Source: Sphingomonadaceae bacterium (GTDB lineage Bacteria; Pseudomonadota; Alphaproteobacteria; Sphingomonadales; Sphingomonadaceae). Taken from it: 64,000 nucleotides of DNA. This document shows positions 26,437 to 35,080 of this stretch, piece by piece; within the stretch, counting starts at the first letter, position 1; each line of letters starts with the position of its first letter. The notes under the pieces are model-generated. The model made no database searches. It saw only the letters and a program-made list of their open reading frames with translations, and was not told where the DNA came from. Both the position numbers and the translations under genes were made by a program. The stretch lies in contig JACKLA010000004.1 in assembly GCA_024236155.1 (NCBI GenBank), positions 124,001 through 188,000 of the forward strand, written 5' to 3'.

Positions 26437-27402
26437 ATGTTGCCGGTCCTGATAACCATCGACACCGAATATTCCTCGGGGTTTTACCGCTCGGGCGAGG
26501 GGCGTGATCGTGCGGGCAATTTCGACCGCACCATTGCCTTTCGTTCGGCTGCCTGTCGTTCGCCGCGCGCGGAGGCGGGGATATTCCACCAGATGGAGGT
26601 ATTCGACCGCCACGGTATCACCGGGGTGTTCTTCGTCGACCCTATGCCCGCGCTGGTGTGGGGGCAGGAGGCGGTCGATGCGGTGGTCCAGCCGATCATC
26701 GCCGCAGGGCATGAGGTGCAATTGCACTGCCACACCGAATGGCTCGATTTTGCCGAGGGCAATCCATTCGGCCCCGAACGCGGCCAGAATATCAAGGATT
26801 TTGCTCGGCAGACGCAGGCCGATATGCTCGGCTGGGCAAGCGAGCGGCTGGTCGAGGCGGGTGCCCCTGCGCCGACCGCATTTCGCGCGGGCAATTACGG
26901 CGCGAATGACGATACGCTGGGGGCGCTGGCCGGGCTCGGCATTGCGATCGACAGCAGCTTTGCGCCGGGATTCGCCGGCTCCTGCTGCGAAATCGATCTG
27001 CCGATGGGGCGGTGCGAACCGGTCACGCAGCACGGTGTCACCGAATGGCCGATAGCTGCCATCGAGGCACGTGAGGGCTGGCGGCATGGCCAGCTGACTG
27101 CGCTTTCCTTTGGCGAGATGCGTGCGGCGGTGCGCCATGCGGCGGCGAGTAACTGGCCTGCCTTCATCCTCGTTTCGCACAGTTTCGAGCTGTTCGACCG
27201 CGCGAAGCAGCGCCCGAACCCGGTGCTGATGCGGCGCTTTGCCGACTTCTGCGAATGGCTGGGCACGAGCGACATCGCGAAGGGCACCGGCTTTGCCGCG
27301 CTGCCGGAAATCGAGACCGGCGTGCAAGCGCCGCTAATGCCGCACAACCCGCTGCGCACCATGCGCCGCATGGCCGAGCAGATGCTCGCAAACGCGCTGT
27401 GA
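26437..27402 (+). CDS. polysaccharide deacetylase-family protein
   Basis: 321-residue NodB-like (carbohydrate esterase 4) protein. Metal and catalytic motifs seen: ITIDTEYSS near the start, EVQLHCHTEWLDF, and FRAGNYGANDDTLGAL; a late SHSFELFD supplies a further histidine. No signal peptide, so it is probably cytoplasmic. It is 10 bases upstream of a low-molecular-weight phosphatase gene and faces an ATP-grasp ligase, a combination suggesting modification of a cell-surface glycan or a sugar precursor. Confidence 0.82.
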   Translation: MLPVLITIDTEYSSGFYRSGEGRDRAGNFDRTIAFRSAACRSPRAEAGIFHQMEVFDRHGITGVFFVDPMPALVWGQEAVDAVVQPIIAAGHEVQLHCHTEWLDFAEGNPFGPERGQNIKDFARQTQADMLGWASERLVEAGAPAPTAFRAGNYGANDDTLGALAGLGIAIDSSFAPGFAGSCCEIDLPMGRCEPVTQHGVTEWPIAAIEAREGWRHGQLTALSFGEMRAAVRHAAASNWPAFILVSHSFELFDRAKQRPNPVLMRRFADFCEWLGTSDIAKGTGFAALPEIETGVQAPLMPHNPLRTMRRMAEQMLANAL

Positions 27403-27412
27403 GGTGGGCGGG

Positions 27413-27967
27413 ATGATTACACGCAATTTCGGCACGTCGCGCGGGCTGGTCCGGCTCGGCTTGTCCTATCTCGAGAGCATTCCCGGCATCTCGACCGCCC
27501 GCCCGCCAGCGCCGGGCAGCGTCAGGCGGCTGGTTTTCGTGTGCCACGGCAATATCTGCCGCAGCGCCTTTGCCGAGGCGGTGGCGCGGCGCGAGGGGCT
27601 GGATGCAGCGAGCTTCGGCCTGTCGACCAGCACCGGCAAGGGCGCGCATCCCCCGGCGGCGGAGGCGGCGTTGCGGCTGGGATACGACCTTTCGGATCAC
27701 GCCACCACCAATGCACCCGATTTCGTGCCACAGGAAGGCGACTACCTGCTCGGCATGGAGCATCGGCACCTTCGCAAGCTGGCGGAGCGGGAAGGTCTGT
27801 CAGGCCTTCCGCGCGGGCTGCTGGGGGCATATGCGCGCCCGCCATTCCCGCATTTGCACGATCCCTACAAGCTCGACCCCGCCTATATGGACGTGTGCCT
27901 TCAGCGGGTGGAAGATGCAGTGAAGCGCCTTGCGCTCACTTACCCCGGCGCAAGGCTTTCGCGATAA
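27413..27967 (+). CDS. low-molecular-weight protein-tyrosine-phosphatase-family protein
   Basis: 184 residues. The P-loop CX5R is in FVCHGNICRSAFAEA; the usual acidic DP motif near the C-terminus appears as LHDPYKLDP. An N-terminal extension of about 35 residues precedes the fold. Such phosphatases often control exopolysaccharide tyrosine kinases. The start at 27413 follows GGCGGG. The 3' end overlaps the convergent ATP-grasp gene by 32 bases. Confidence 0.85.
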   Translation: MITRNFGTSRGLVRLGLSYLESIPGISTARPPAPGSVRRLVFVCHGNICRSAFAEAVARREGLDAASFGLSTSTGKGAHPPAAEAALRLGYDLSDHATTNAPDFVPQEGDYLLGMEHRHLRKLAEREGLSGLPRGLLGAYARPPFPHLHDPYKLDPAYMDVCLQRVEDAVKRLALTYPGARLSR

Positions 27968-29129
27968 TCGAACGCGCATCGGCGAAGAACGGGCCGGGGT
28001 CGCGCCACGACCATACGTAATAGCGCGTGGCCGGGTTGAGCAGCTGGCCGAGAAAACGCAGTGCAAACCCGATCCTCCTGCCCAAGCCGCGCGAACTGTC
28101 GCGAAGAACCGCGAGCAAATGTTTGAAATCGGGCACCATATAGCGTGCCGTAATCGGATCGACCCGCACCAGCATGGGGTCAGTCTCTCCCAGTACCTGC
28201 GTGCGATAGGCTTCCCACCCGAATTCGGCCCGTGCATGATGCGCCAGCGGGATGCTGCCCCAGAAACGCCCGTTGATTTCCATCAGCCAGTATTTCCCGC
28301 TTGCCGGATCGTGGCGATATTCGACCATCGCCGGGCCTTCCCACCCGATCTGGCGCAGCAGCTTTTCGGACTTCACCATCTGTTCGCGGTGCTGGCTTAG
28401 CGGCTCAGCCTTGCAGCAGGTCGAGACACCGCCCGATATCGGCCATTCGCGCAGGCAGCGATGCTGGAAGTGCAGCGTCGCCTTGCCGCCCTTCATGTTG
28501 AGCATCTGCCCCAGCCCGTAACCGGGGCAATAGCTCTGGACGAGCGGATAGGCACCGAACGCGTCATAGCGGTGCAGGATCGCCAGCAATGCGCCTGCGT
28601 CATCGGCATATTCGACTTTTTCGAGTTCGAGCCCGGCTTGCGAAAGCCTGTCTGCAACCGCAGGCGGGTCCGCCCATTTGATCGCCACCGGATAGTCGAT
28701 TTCGGCGGCCTTCGCGGCGAGTTCGTCGGAATTTTCGGGCTGCCAGCTCGATGGCACATCGATGCCTGTGGTGCGGGCTGCGGCGAGCGTTGCCTGCTTG
28801 TCGAGCACCAGCGCCAGCTTGTCGCTGTCCGGCACGGCAAGGGTGCAGTTCTTCAGCGTTCCCTTGAGCCGGGCCAGCTGCAGCAAGTCCCCTTCGGAAA
28901 CGGCCATGACTGCTGTCACCGAATGTTCGGCCACCAGGGCGGCAAGCCAGCCTGAAATCGCCCCCGGCGGGCGTTCGACAAATGTATGGCAATAGCGCGA
29001 ATTGCGCCCGAGCGATTGTCTCCCGCGCCCGACGCATATAACTTCCAGCCCGTGCGCGCCCAGTTCGCGCAGCACGGTTAGCCCGATGGGGCTGTCGACG
29101 CCGATCAGCAGGACTCGCGAAATGGCCAT
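27936..29129 (-). CDS. ATP-grasp carboxylate-amine ligase-like protein
   Basis: 397-residue ATP-grasp protein. It begins with a Rossmann-like segment (VLLIGVDSPIGLTVLRELG), with ATP-grasp motifs DYPVAIKWADPP, YCPGYGLGQMLN, and the metal-binding EYRHDPASGKYWLMEINGRF. Family members ligate a carboxylate to an amine using ATP. The substrate is unknown; neighbours (deacetylase, phosphatase) point to cell-surface glycan or peptide decoration. CAGGGG precedes the ATG. Confidence 0.82.
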   Translation of the reverse strand: MAISRVLLIGVDSPIGLTVLRELGAHGLEVICVGRGRQSLGRNSRYCHTFVERPPGAISGWLAALVAEHSVTAVMAVSEGDLLQLARLKGTLKNCTLAVPDSDKLALVLDKQATLAAARTTGIDVPSSWQPENSDELAAKAAEIDYPVAIKWADPPAVADRLSQAGLELEKVEYADDAGALLAILHRYDAFGAYPLVQSYCPGYGLGQMLNMKGGKATLHFQHRCLREWPISGGVSTCCKAEPLSQHREQMVKSEKLLRQIGWEGPAMVEYRHDPASGKYWLMEINGRFWGSIPLAHHARAEFGWEAYRTQVLGETDPMLVRVDPITARYMVPDFKHLLAVLRDSSRGLGRRIGFALRFLGQLLNPATRYYVWSWRDPGPFFADARSIIAKALRRGK

Positions 29130-29292
29130 ACCCCTGTTGTCCGGCGTCCTCATCCGCCGGTTTCACCATGTTATTAACGCAGGAGTGGTGAAATTCCCCC
29201 TAAGGTTAATCGCGCAATCCGCATGTCGATTATGTCCAATGCTCGCCTTGGCATCCATGGGATGATATGAGGCCGATGGGGAGTAAGTTGGC

Positions 29293-29901
29293 ATGACCAA
29301 TAGGGTTCGCAATTCAATGGTTTGGGCGCTGACTGCCCTGGCTGTTACGGGAATCGTCGCGGCACCGGTGCAGGCGCAGTTCGGCAGCCTGATCCCGCGC
29401 GACGTCAAGAATGTGACCGAGGATGCGGTCGATGTCGACGCTTGTGGCAACGAGAAGAAATCGTCCGCCGGTAACCGTATCCTTGGCGGTATCCTTGGCC
29501 GCACGGCGCGTAGCGCGGCGAGCAAGAGCGGGGCGGGCCAGTTCGTCCCGCTGCCCGATTTCAACGACCAGATCAGCAAGGAAATCGCCTGCAAGCTCGA
29601 TCCCGAAGAGCAGAAGCAGGCTGCAGAGGCGACCCTGGCCGCGACGCGCAGCGTTCCGCTGGAAGGTGAGGAGGAGGGCGAGGATACCCGCCCCCAGATC
29701 GGTTCGAGTTCGGCGTGGAAATCGGAAACGCGCGAGGGGGTGAGCGGCACGTCGACCGTCACCGCACGCGAAACACCGGAAGACAGTGAACTCGATTGCA
29801 TCGTTGTTTCCGATGTCATCATCGTCAATGGCGAGGAGACGAAGGCCAACAAGCGGATGTGCCGCCCGCCCGGAACACGGCGCTATTCGATCGTCGCATG
29901 A
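29293..29901 (+). CDS. secreted hypothetical protein
   Basis: 202 residues with a signal peptide (cleavage near VQAQ, about residue 29). The mature part has three well-separated cysteines and a Glu-rich patch (LEGEEEGEDTRP); no domain is recognised. GGGGAG is upstream of the ATG. It overlaps the next gene by ATGA, so the two products are likely to work together in the periplasm. Confidence 0.72.
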   Translation: MTNRVRNSMVWALTALAVTGIVAAPVQAQFGSLIPRDVKNVTEDAVDVDACGNEKKSSAGNRILGGILGRTARSAASKSGAGQFVPLPDFNDQISKEIACKLDPEEQKQAAEATLAATRSVPLEGEEEGEDTRPQIGSSSAWKSETREGVSGTSTVTARETPEDSELDCIVVSDVIIVNGEETKANKRMCRPPGTRRYSIVA

Positions 29902-30605
29902 ACCGGCTCGCGCGTATTTCCCTGTCCTTTGCCGCATCAGCCTTGTTGCTGGCGAACAGCGCCGCAAAGGATCCGGACAATCCGACCTGTCCCAAGGTGC
30001 CCGACTGGGGGCCTTCGAAGGCGATGACGCTGACGCCGGTCGATCGGGGCGGAAAACGGGTGTTGCTGGCCGAGGGCGTAGTCGACGCGTTCCTGCCCGA
30101 CCGCATGTATAATGCGCTGGAAGCCGACGAAACCATCGAGGAAGTCTGGCTGCGTTCCCCTGGCGGCGATGCCCACGCCGGGAATGAGACAGGTACGGTC
30201 ATCCGCTCGTTCATGGGGGTGCATACGCGTATCCCCAAGGGATGGACCTGTTTTTCCGCCTGCAACTTCGTGTTCATGGGAGGACTCAGGCGCTACATTG
30301 ATGCCGATGGCGTGTTCATGGTCCACATGTTTACCCACACCGGCCAGCGCGAGGTGATCGCCGAATCCGTCGACAAGGGCACCGATGACACGGTCGAACT
30401 GATCGGTGAAATCGAGCAACTGTCTGCATTGCTGGCGAGCGAGGACAATGACTTCCTCATCCGCATGGGCCTTAGCCGCAAGCTGCTGACCGACATCATG
30501 TATCGCCAGCTGGCGACTGGTGGCAAGAGCGGGAACGGCGAACGCTATTGCCTCAATCAGGCCGAGGCGCTCGAATATGGCGTGGTCAACCCGGAACTTA
30601 AGTAG
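29898..30605 (+). CDS. periplasmic ClpP/crotonase-fold protein (COG3904 type)
   Basis: 235 residues with an N-terminal signal peptide. The ClpP-like core is EVWLRSPGGDAHAGNETG, then WTCFSACNFVFMGG, where Ser120 sits where ClpP-family enzymes have the nucleophile, and FMVHMFTH with a candidate histidine (His143). It resembles uncharacterised COG3904 periplasmic proteins. Coupled to the preceding secreted protein by a 4-base overlap. Proteolytic activity is plausible but not shown. Confidence 0.78.
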   Translation: MNRLARISLSFAASALLLANSAAKDPDNPTCPKVPDWGPSKAMTLTPVDRGGKRVLLAEGVVDAFLPDRMYNALEADETIEEVWLRSPGGDAHAGNETGTVIRSFMGVHTRIPKGWTCFSACNFVFMGGLRRYIDADGVFMVHMFTHTGQREVIAESVDKGTDDTVELIGEIEQLSALLASEDNDFLIRMGLSRKLLTDIMYRQLATGGKSGNGERYCLNQAEALEYGVVNPELK

Positions 30606-30668
30606 GTCTGCCACAGCAAGTGGCGGCCAGGCTGACGCCCGACCACCACTTGCGAACGGTTTGCCCGG

Positions 30669-31247
30669 TCAGCCGAAATTGCCCGCGCGCATGATTTCGC
30701 CCACCGGCTTGCGGCCAGAGGGTGCCTCCTTGTCGCGCAGCATTTCAGGCAGGCGATCGGCCGGGGCCTGCTTGCCGATAGCGATCGCGGCTTCGACCCG
30801 GTGATCGGCGGGCACGCGCAGTTCGCTGGCGGCCCGCGCGAAATCGACCCCGGTCATGCCATGCGCGGCATAGCCCATATGGGCGGATTGCAGCGCGAGG
30901 TTCTGCCATGCCGAACCGGCATCGAAACTGTGGCTGTGGTTGGGGTGGGGCTCGCTCCCGCCGCGCGCCAGCGTGTCCGACACGGCGAATAGCAGAACCG
31001 ATGCGTCCTTGGCCCATGACTGGTTGAACTCGACCAGCAGCGACAGGAACCGGTCCCAGTGCTCATCGCCGCGATGGGCGTAGAGGAAGGTCCACGGCTG
31101 GATGTTGTAAGCCGAGGGGGCGAGACCGGCAGCTTCGAGGATCACTTCGAGATCTTCGGACGGCATGGCCTCACCGGTAAAGCTGCGCGGGCTCCAGCGC
31201 TCGATGATGAGCGGCAGGATGCGGGTGTTCGTGGTGCGGGTGGTCAT
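30669..31247 (-). CDS. nitroreductase-family protein
   Basis: 192-residue FMN-dependent nitroreductase fold: ERWSPRSFTGEAMPSEDLE, GLAPSAYNIQPWTFLYA, SAWQNLALQSAHMGYAAHGM. AAAGGAA precedes the ATG. It sits 68 bases downstream of a pirin gene on the same strand, opposite a LysR regulator. The set looks like an inducible quinone/nitroaromatic detoxification unit, by analogy with similar clusters. Confidence 0.87.
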   Translation of the reverse strand: MTTRTTNTRILPLIIERWSPRSFTGEAMPSEDLEVILEAAGLAPSAYNIQPWTFLYAHRGDEHWDRFLSLLVEFNQSWAKDASVLLFAVSDTLARGGSEPHPNHSHSFDAGSAWQNLALQSAHMGYAAHGMTGVDFARAASELRVPADHRVEAAIAIGKQAPADRLPEMLRDKEAPSGRKPVGEIMRAGNFG

Positions 31248-31315
31248 GGAATTTCCTTTCGAATGAAGTGGACCCGGCCCCCATGGGAAGGCAGGCCGGG
31301 TCCGGGAGTTGCCGC

Positions 31316-32029
31316 TCAGGCGGCGTCGACAAGCACCAGTTCGGCGTCTTCTAGCGCGGTGATGGTGACGCTCGCCTGCTGGGTGATGGCGATACCGTCG
31401 CGTGCATTGGCCTCGATGTCCTCGACACGGATACTGCCGGTTGCCGGGACAAGGTAGAGATGCCGCGAGGGATCGCGCGGGGTATAGGTCACGCTCTCGC
31501 CCGCCTTTACCGTCGCACCTAGCACGCGGGCATCGGTGCGGATCGGCAGCGCGCCTTCGCGGGCATCGTCATCATTCGCCGCATCGCTGGCGAGCGGTAC
31601 GAACTTGCCCGAGCGGTCGCCCCTGGGGAACTTGCGTGCGCCCCATCCGGGCTCGCCGCCGCGCTTGTCGGGGATGATCCAGATCTGGAACAGGGTGGTG
31701 TCTTCATCCTCGAGGTTGAACTCGGAATGCTGCACGCCGCTTCCTGCGCTCATAACCTGCACGTCACCCGCTTCGGTGCGGCCTTCATTGCCCATGCTGT
31801 CACGATGGGTGATCGCGCCGGTGCGGACATAGGTGATGATTTCCATGTCGCTGTGCGGATGGGTCGGGAAGCCGCTCTTCGGGGCGATCTTGTCATCGTT
31901 CCACACCCGCAATGCGCCCCAGTTGACCCGCGCCGGATCGTGGTAACCGGCGAAGGAGAAGTGGTGATGCGCGTCTAGCCAGCCGTGATTGGCGGCGCCG
32001 AGCGTGTTGAAGGGTCTCAGTTCGATCAT
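31316..32029 (-). CDS. pirin-family bicupin protein
   Basis: 237-residue bicupin of the YhhW/pirin type. Metal ligands fall in WLDAHHHFSF, PHSDMEIITY and GVQHSEFN; family motif LFQIWIIPDKRGGEPGW. Some relatives oxidise quercetin-like flavonoids with O2. CAGGAGAG is upstream. Divergent from the LysR gene across 103 bases. Confidence 0.92.
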   Translation of the reverse strand: MIELRPFNTLGAANHGWLDAHHHFSFAGYHDPARVNWGALRVWNDDKIAPKSGFPTHPHSDMEIITYVRTGAITHRDSMGNEGRTEAGDVQVMSAGSGVQHSEFNLEDEDTTLFQIWIIPDKRGGEPGWGARKFPRGDRSGKFVPLASDAANDDDAREGALPIRTDARVLGATVKAGESVTYTPRDPSRHLYLVPATGSIRVEDIEANARDGIAITQQASVTITALEDAELVLVDAA

Positions 32030-32114
32030 GTCGTCTCTCCTGCTGGAGTGTCTGTGTGGAGTGGAGATAGGGCTTGCTCGATCACCTGATAACTGCGATA
32101 AAATTCGCCAAGAT

Positions 32115-32131
32115 GTTCAGAATATCCGAAC
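32115..32131. promoter_or_regulatory. candidate LysR operator between pirin and lysR
   Basis: An imperfect dyad GTTC-N9-GAAC (12 of 16 positions symmetric) with the TTC-N9-GAA form typical of LysR-family sites. It lies one base before the LysR start codon and about 85 bases upstream of the divergent pirin gene, a position suited to autoregulation plus control of pirin-nitroreductase. Confidence 0.5.
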
Positions 32132-32132
32132 A

Positions 32133-33089
32133 ATGAAGCTGGGCGATCCGACACTCGACCAATTGCGCATTTTCCTCGCCGTAGCCGAGGAGGGGAGCTT
32201 TGGCGCCGCCGCCCGGCGGATGGGGCGGGCGGTCTCCGCCATCAGCTATGGCGTGGCGCAGATGGAGGCGCAGCTCGGCGTGACGCTGTTCGCGCGCGAG
32301 GGATCGCGCAAGCCGGTGCTGACCGAGGCGGGCAAGGGGCTGCTCTCCGAAGCGCGCAGGGTGGCCGACAATGTCGACGCCCTGCTGGCCAAGACGCAGA
32401 GCCTGCATGCCGGGCTGGAAAGCGACATTTCGCTGGTCGCCGATGTGATGGTCCCCGGCGTCGTGACGGCGCAGGTGCTGCGCCGGTTCCGTACCATGTT
32501 CCCCACCGTGTCCCTCAGGCTGAATGTCGAGGCGCTGGGCGCAGTGGCTGCCTGCCTGATCGACGGCAGCGCCGATCTCGGCATTGGCGGGCCGGTGCTG
32601 GCGGATCATGCGGAACTGGAACGGCAGGCAATCGGGGCAATCGAGCTGGTCCCTGTCGCCGCGCCCGGTCACCCGCTTGCGCAACCGGGCATCGCGCCGG
32701 GGGAAAGTCGCAAGCACCTGCAGCTGGTCCTGTCCGATCGCTCACCCCTGACCGAAGGGCGCGAGTTTTCGGTGCTCAGTCCGCAGAGCTGGCGGCTGGC
32801 CGACCTCGGTGCAAAACACTCGCTGCTGAAAGAGGGCATCGGCTGGGGCAACATGCCGCGCCATGTCGTGAGCGATGATCTTGCGAAAGGCGTGCTGGCC
32901 GAACTCGACCTGCCCGAAAAGCCGGGCATCGACTACACGCTCAGCGCCCTGTGGCGACGCGACGCCCGGCCCGGCCCGGCAACCAGCTGGCTGATCGACG
33001 CCTTTCGCGAGCGTCTCGGCGGTTGCACCGAGATGGAGCCATCGGTGCGTGCCATGGGCCAGGGTCAGGATCCTAAGCCGCGAAGATGA
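32133..33089 (+). CDS. LysR-family transcriptional regulator
   Basis: 318 residues. The N-terminal winged HTH is LDQLRIFLAVAEEGSFGAAA RRMGRAVSAISYG, followed by the periplasmic-binding-like effector domain. The start at 32133 has no Shine-Dalgarno and abuts a dyad; the message may be leaderless or the start slightly different. Divergent from pirin-nitroreductase, which it probably controls. Its 3' end overlaps the convergent GST gene by 17 bases. Confidence 0.88.
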   Translation: MKLGDPTLDQLRIFLAVAEEGSFGAAARRMGRAVSAISYGVAQMEAQLGVTLFAREGSRKPVLTEAGKGLLSEARRVADNVDALLAKTQSLHAGLESDISLVADVMVPGVVTAQVLRRFRTMFPTVSLRLNVEALGAVAACLIDGSADLGIGGPVLADHAELERQAIGAIELVPVAAPGHPLAQPGIAPGESRKHLQLVLSDRSPLTEGREFSVLSPQSWRLADLGAKHSLLKEGIGWGNMPRHVVSDDLAKGVLAELDLPEKPGIDYTLSALWRRDARPGPATSWLIDAFRERLGGCTEMEPSVRAMGQGQDPKPRR

Positions 33090-33705
33090 TCGGATCGTCG
33101 CCGGTTTTCCACGGCGCATACTTCGCCATTACCGAGGCGAAGAGGTCGGAGGCCAGGTGCCGTTCGAGCCAGCCTTGCAGGCGCGGGATCGGCTGGGCAT
33201 CGAACCATGCGCGGTCGTGGTTGGCGAACTGGCGGATGAAAGGGAAGCTGGCCACATCGGCGAGGGTGCGCGCATGGCCACACAGGTTCTCGCGCCCTAC
33301 CAGTCGTGCGTCGAGATCGCACAGGATCGCATGGCCCGCCGCGCGGTGCGGCTCGGGGTCGCAATCGTCGTAGCGGGTGGGGTATTTGTAGCGGTCGAGG
33401 TGGTGCTTGAACTCACCCTCCATGGTGGCGAGCAACTGGCGATCATCCCCTGCAAGCCAGCCTTCGGGATCGTCCTGCGCCAGCGCCCAGCGCATGATAT
33501 CGATGCTTTCCTCGATTACCTCACCGCCCGGTAGCGCCAGCACCGGAACCGTACCCTTGGGCGAGGCGGTGAGCAGTTCGGGCGGTTTGTTCGCCAGCTT
33601 CACCTCGCGCAGTTCGCAGGCCGTGCCGCTGACCCACAGCGCCATCCGCGCGCGCATCGCATAGGGGCAGCGGCGGAAGCTGTAGAGGACGGGGAACCGG
33701 CTCAT
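33073..33705 (-). CDS. glutathione S-transferase-family protein
   Basis: 210-residue GST fold. The thioredoxin-like N-terminal domain has LYSFRRCPYAMRARMALW, with a CPYA motif resembling glutaredoxin 2-type proteins, then PKGTVPVLALPGG and EESIDIMRWAL. The C-terminal helical domain lacks a clear substrate signature. The longer open frame upstream runs through a GC-rich repeat and is discounted; MSRFPVLYSF is taken as the start. Confidence 0.85.
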   Translation of the reverse strand: MSRFPVLYSFRRCPYAMRARMALWVSGTACELREVKLANKPPELLTASPKGTVPVLALPGGEVIEESIDIMRWALAQDDPEGWLAGDDRQLLATMEGEFKHHLDRYKYPTRYDDCDPEPHRAAGHAILCDLDARLVGRENLCGHARTLADVASFPFIRQFANHDRAWFDAQPIPRLQGWLERHLASDLFASVMAKYAPWKTGDDPIIFAA

Positions 33706-33720
33706 CGGGCTTGTGAAACC

Positions 33721-33830
33721 TCCAACCGCCCCTCCCCCTTGAGGGAGAGGCTGGGAGGGGGTGTGCCACGCCGATGGGGCAGAACCCCCACCCCCGACCC
33801 CTCCCCATGGGGAGGGGAGGATCGCCGCAC
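33721..33830. repeat. GC-rich intergenic palindromic repeat
   Basis: About 110 bp of C-rich then G-rich blocks between the GST and trhO genes. It contains CTCCCCCTTGAGGGAGAGG and a perfect 20-base palindrome, CCCCTCCCCATGGGGAGGGG, at 33798-33817. This kind of C/G-rich dispersed repeat is common between genes in alphaproteobacteria. No other copy was noticed in the window. Confidence 0.7.
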
Positions 33831-33850
33831 CCGGCGCGATGCACCTGCCA

Positions 33851-34801
33851 TCACTTCTTTCCGGGCGGCCGCGCGCCGACATGTTCCGCGCCGCGTTTGC
33901 GGGCGAGGTCTTCCTGCCGCTGGCGTTCGGCATAGCGTGCGCGCTGTTCCTCGCTGCGTTCGGCGATGCAGTGCGGGCAGCTGACGCCTTCGACGAAATC
34001 GGGGGAGGCCATGTCCGCTTCGCTCACCGGGCGGCGGCAGGCCCGGCATAGCCCGTGCTTGCCCAGTTCCAGCCCGTGGCCGACCGAGACGCGTTCGTCG
34101 AACACGAAACATTCGCCGTCCCATTCGCTCTCGTTTTCAGGGACTTCCTCAAGATACTTAAGGATGCCGCCCTTGAGGTGGTAGACTTCCTCGATCCCCT
34201 CCTGCCGCAGGAAGCTGGTCGATTTCTCGCATCGGATGCCGCCGGTGCAGAACATCGCGACCTTCTTCTTGCCTTCGAGCAATTCCTCGCGGTGGTCGCG
34301 GAACCACTGGGGGAATTCGCGGAAGCTGGCGGTGTGCGGATCGACCGCGCCCCTGAAAGTGCCGATGGCGACTTCGTAATCATTGCGCGTGTCGATCACG
34401 ATGGTGTCGGGATCGGTGATCAGCGCGTTCCAGTCTTCCGGCGCGACATATCGCCCGACGCTCTGCGTGGGATCGATATCGGGTTCGCCCATGGTCACGA
34501 TCTCGCGCTTCAGCCGAACCTTGGTGCGGTTGAACGGCATGGCTTCGGCGTGGCTGAATTTTACATCGAGGTCGGCGCAACCGGGCAGGGCGCGGATATG
34601 GCCGAGCACGCGCGCAATCGCGTTCTCGCTCCCCGCAATCGTCCCGTTGATCCCCTCGCGCGCAAGCAGCAGAGTGCCGCGCACGCCGACCTCCTCGCAC
34701 AGCGCCAGCAAGGGCGCGCGCAGGGCGGCGGGATCTTCGAAGCGCGTAAAGTGATACAGCGCGGCGACGGTGACGGGGGACTTATTCTGCGTCGCAGGCA
34801 T
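33851..34801 (-). CDS. trhO: tRNA uridine(34) hydroxylase, rhodanese-type
   Basis: 316-residue UPF0176/TrhO protein, which hydroxylates U34 of tRNAs on the way to 5-methoxyuridine-type modifications. The central rhodanese domain has the active loop MFCTGGIRCEKST and VIDTRNDYEVAIGTF. The N-terminal domain includes LLLAREGINGTIAG. A C-terminal cysteine cluster (CRACRRPVSE, CPHCIAE) may bind zinc. The start at MPATQNKSP overlaps the upstream small gene by 20 bases. Confidence 0.93.
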   Translation of the reverse strand: MPATQNKSPVTVAALYHFTRFEDPAALRAPLLALCEEVGVRGTLLLAREGINGTIAGSENAIARVLGHIRALPGCADLDVKFSHAEAMPFNRTKVRLKREIVTMGEPDIDPTQSVGRYVAPEDWNALITDPDTIVIDTRNDYEVAIGTFRGAVDPHTASFREFPQWFRDHREELLEGKKKVAMFCTGGIRCEKSTSFLRQEGIEEVYHLKGGILKYLEEVPENESEWDGECFVFDERVSVGHGLELGKHGLCRACRRPVSEADMASPDFVEGVSCPHCIAERSEEQRARYAERQRQEDLARKRGAEHVGARPPGKK

Positions 34802-35078
34802 AGATCGCGCTGAGTGTGACCTGCATCTTGCCCTGCGGCGTGCGGCCCATCGCGTTGAGCCGGGGTTCATCGACCTGGCGCGGTTTACCCTTTTCGCCGC
34901 AAGTCTCGAGCGCCAGGGCATCCAGCGCCTTGCCGCCCTTATCGAAAGCCTGATCGGGCTTGCTGATCTCCACGGTTGCCGAGATCAAAACCGTCCCGTC
35001 TTCCAGCCACTGAGGAGCAGCGCCGGCAGCGGCAAACATAAGGGCGACTGCGGATAAAAAGCCAAGGATCGTGTGCAT
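34782..35078 (-). CDS. small secreted hypothetical protein
   Basis: 98 residues with a signal peptide (MHTILGFLSAVALMFAAAGA). The mature part has two cysteines that could form a disulfide. No family recognised. It starts 2 bases after the ilvE stop and ends inside the trhO start region, so the three genes form a tight operon ilvE-this-trhO. Confidence 0.65.
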   Translation of the reverse strand: MHTILGFLSAVALMFAAAGAAPQWLEDGTVLISATVEISKPDQAFDKGGKALDALALETCGEKGKPRQVDEPRLNAMGRTPQGKMQVTLSAIYACDAE

Positions 35079-35080
35079 GC

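Noticed and set aside
33721..33830. A CRISPR-like array in the C/G-rich block
   Set aside because: The units are not regularly spaced and no unique spacers occur between them; no cas gene is present in the window.
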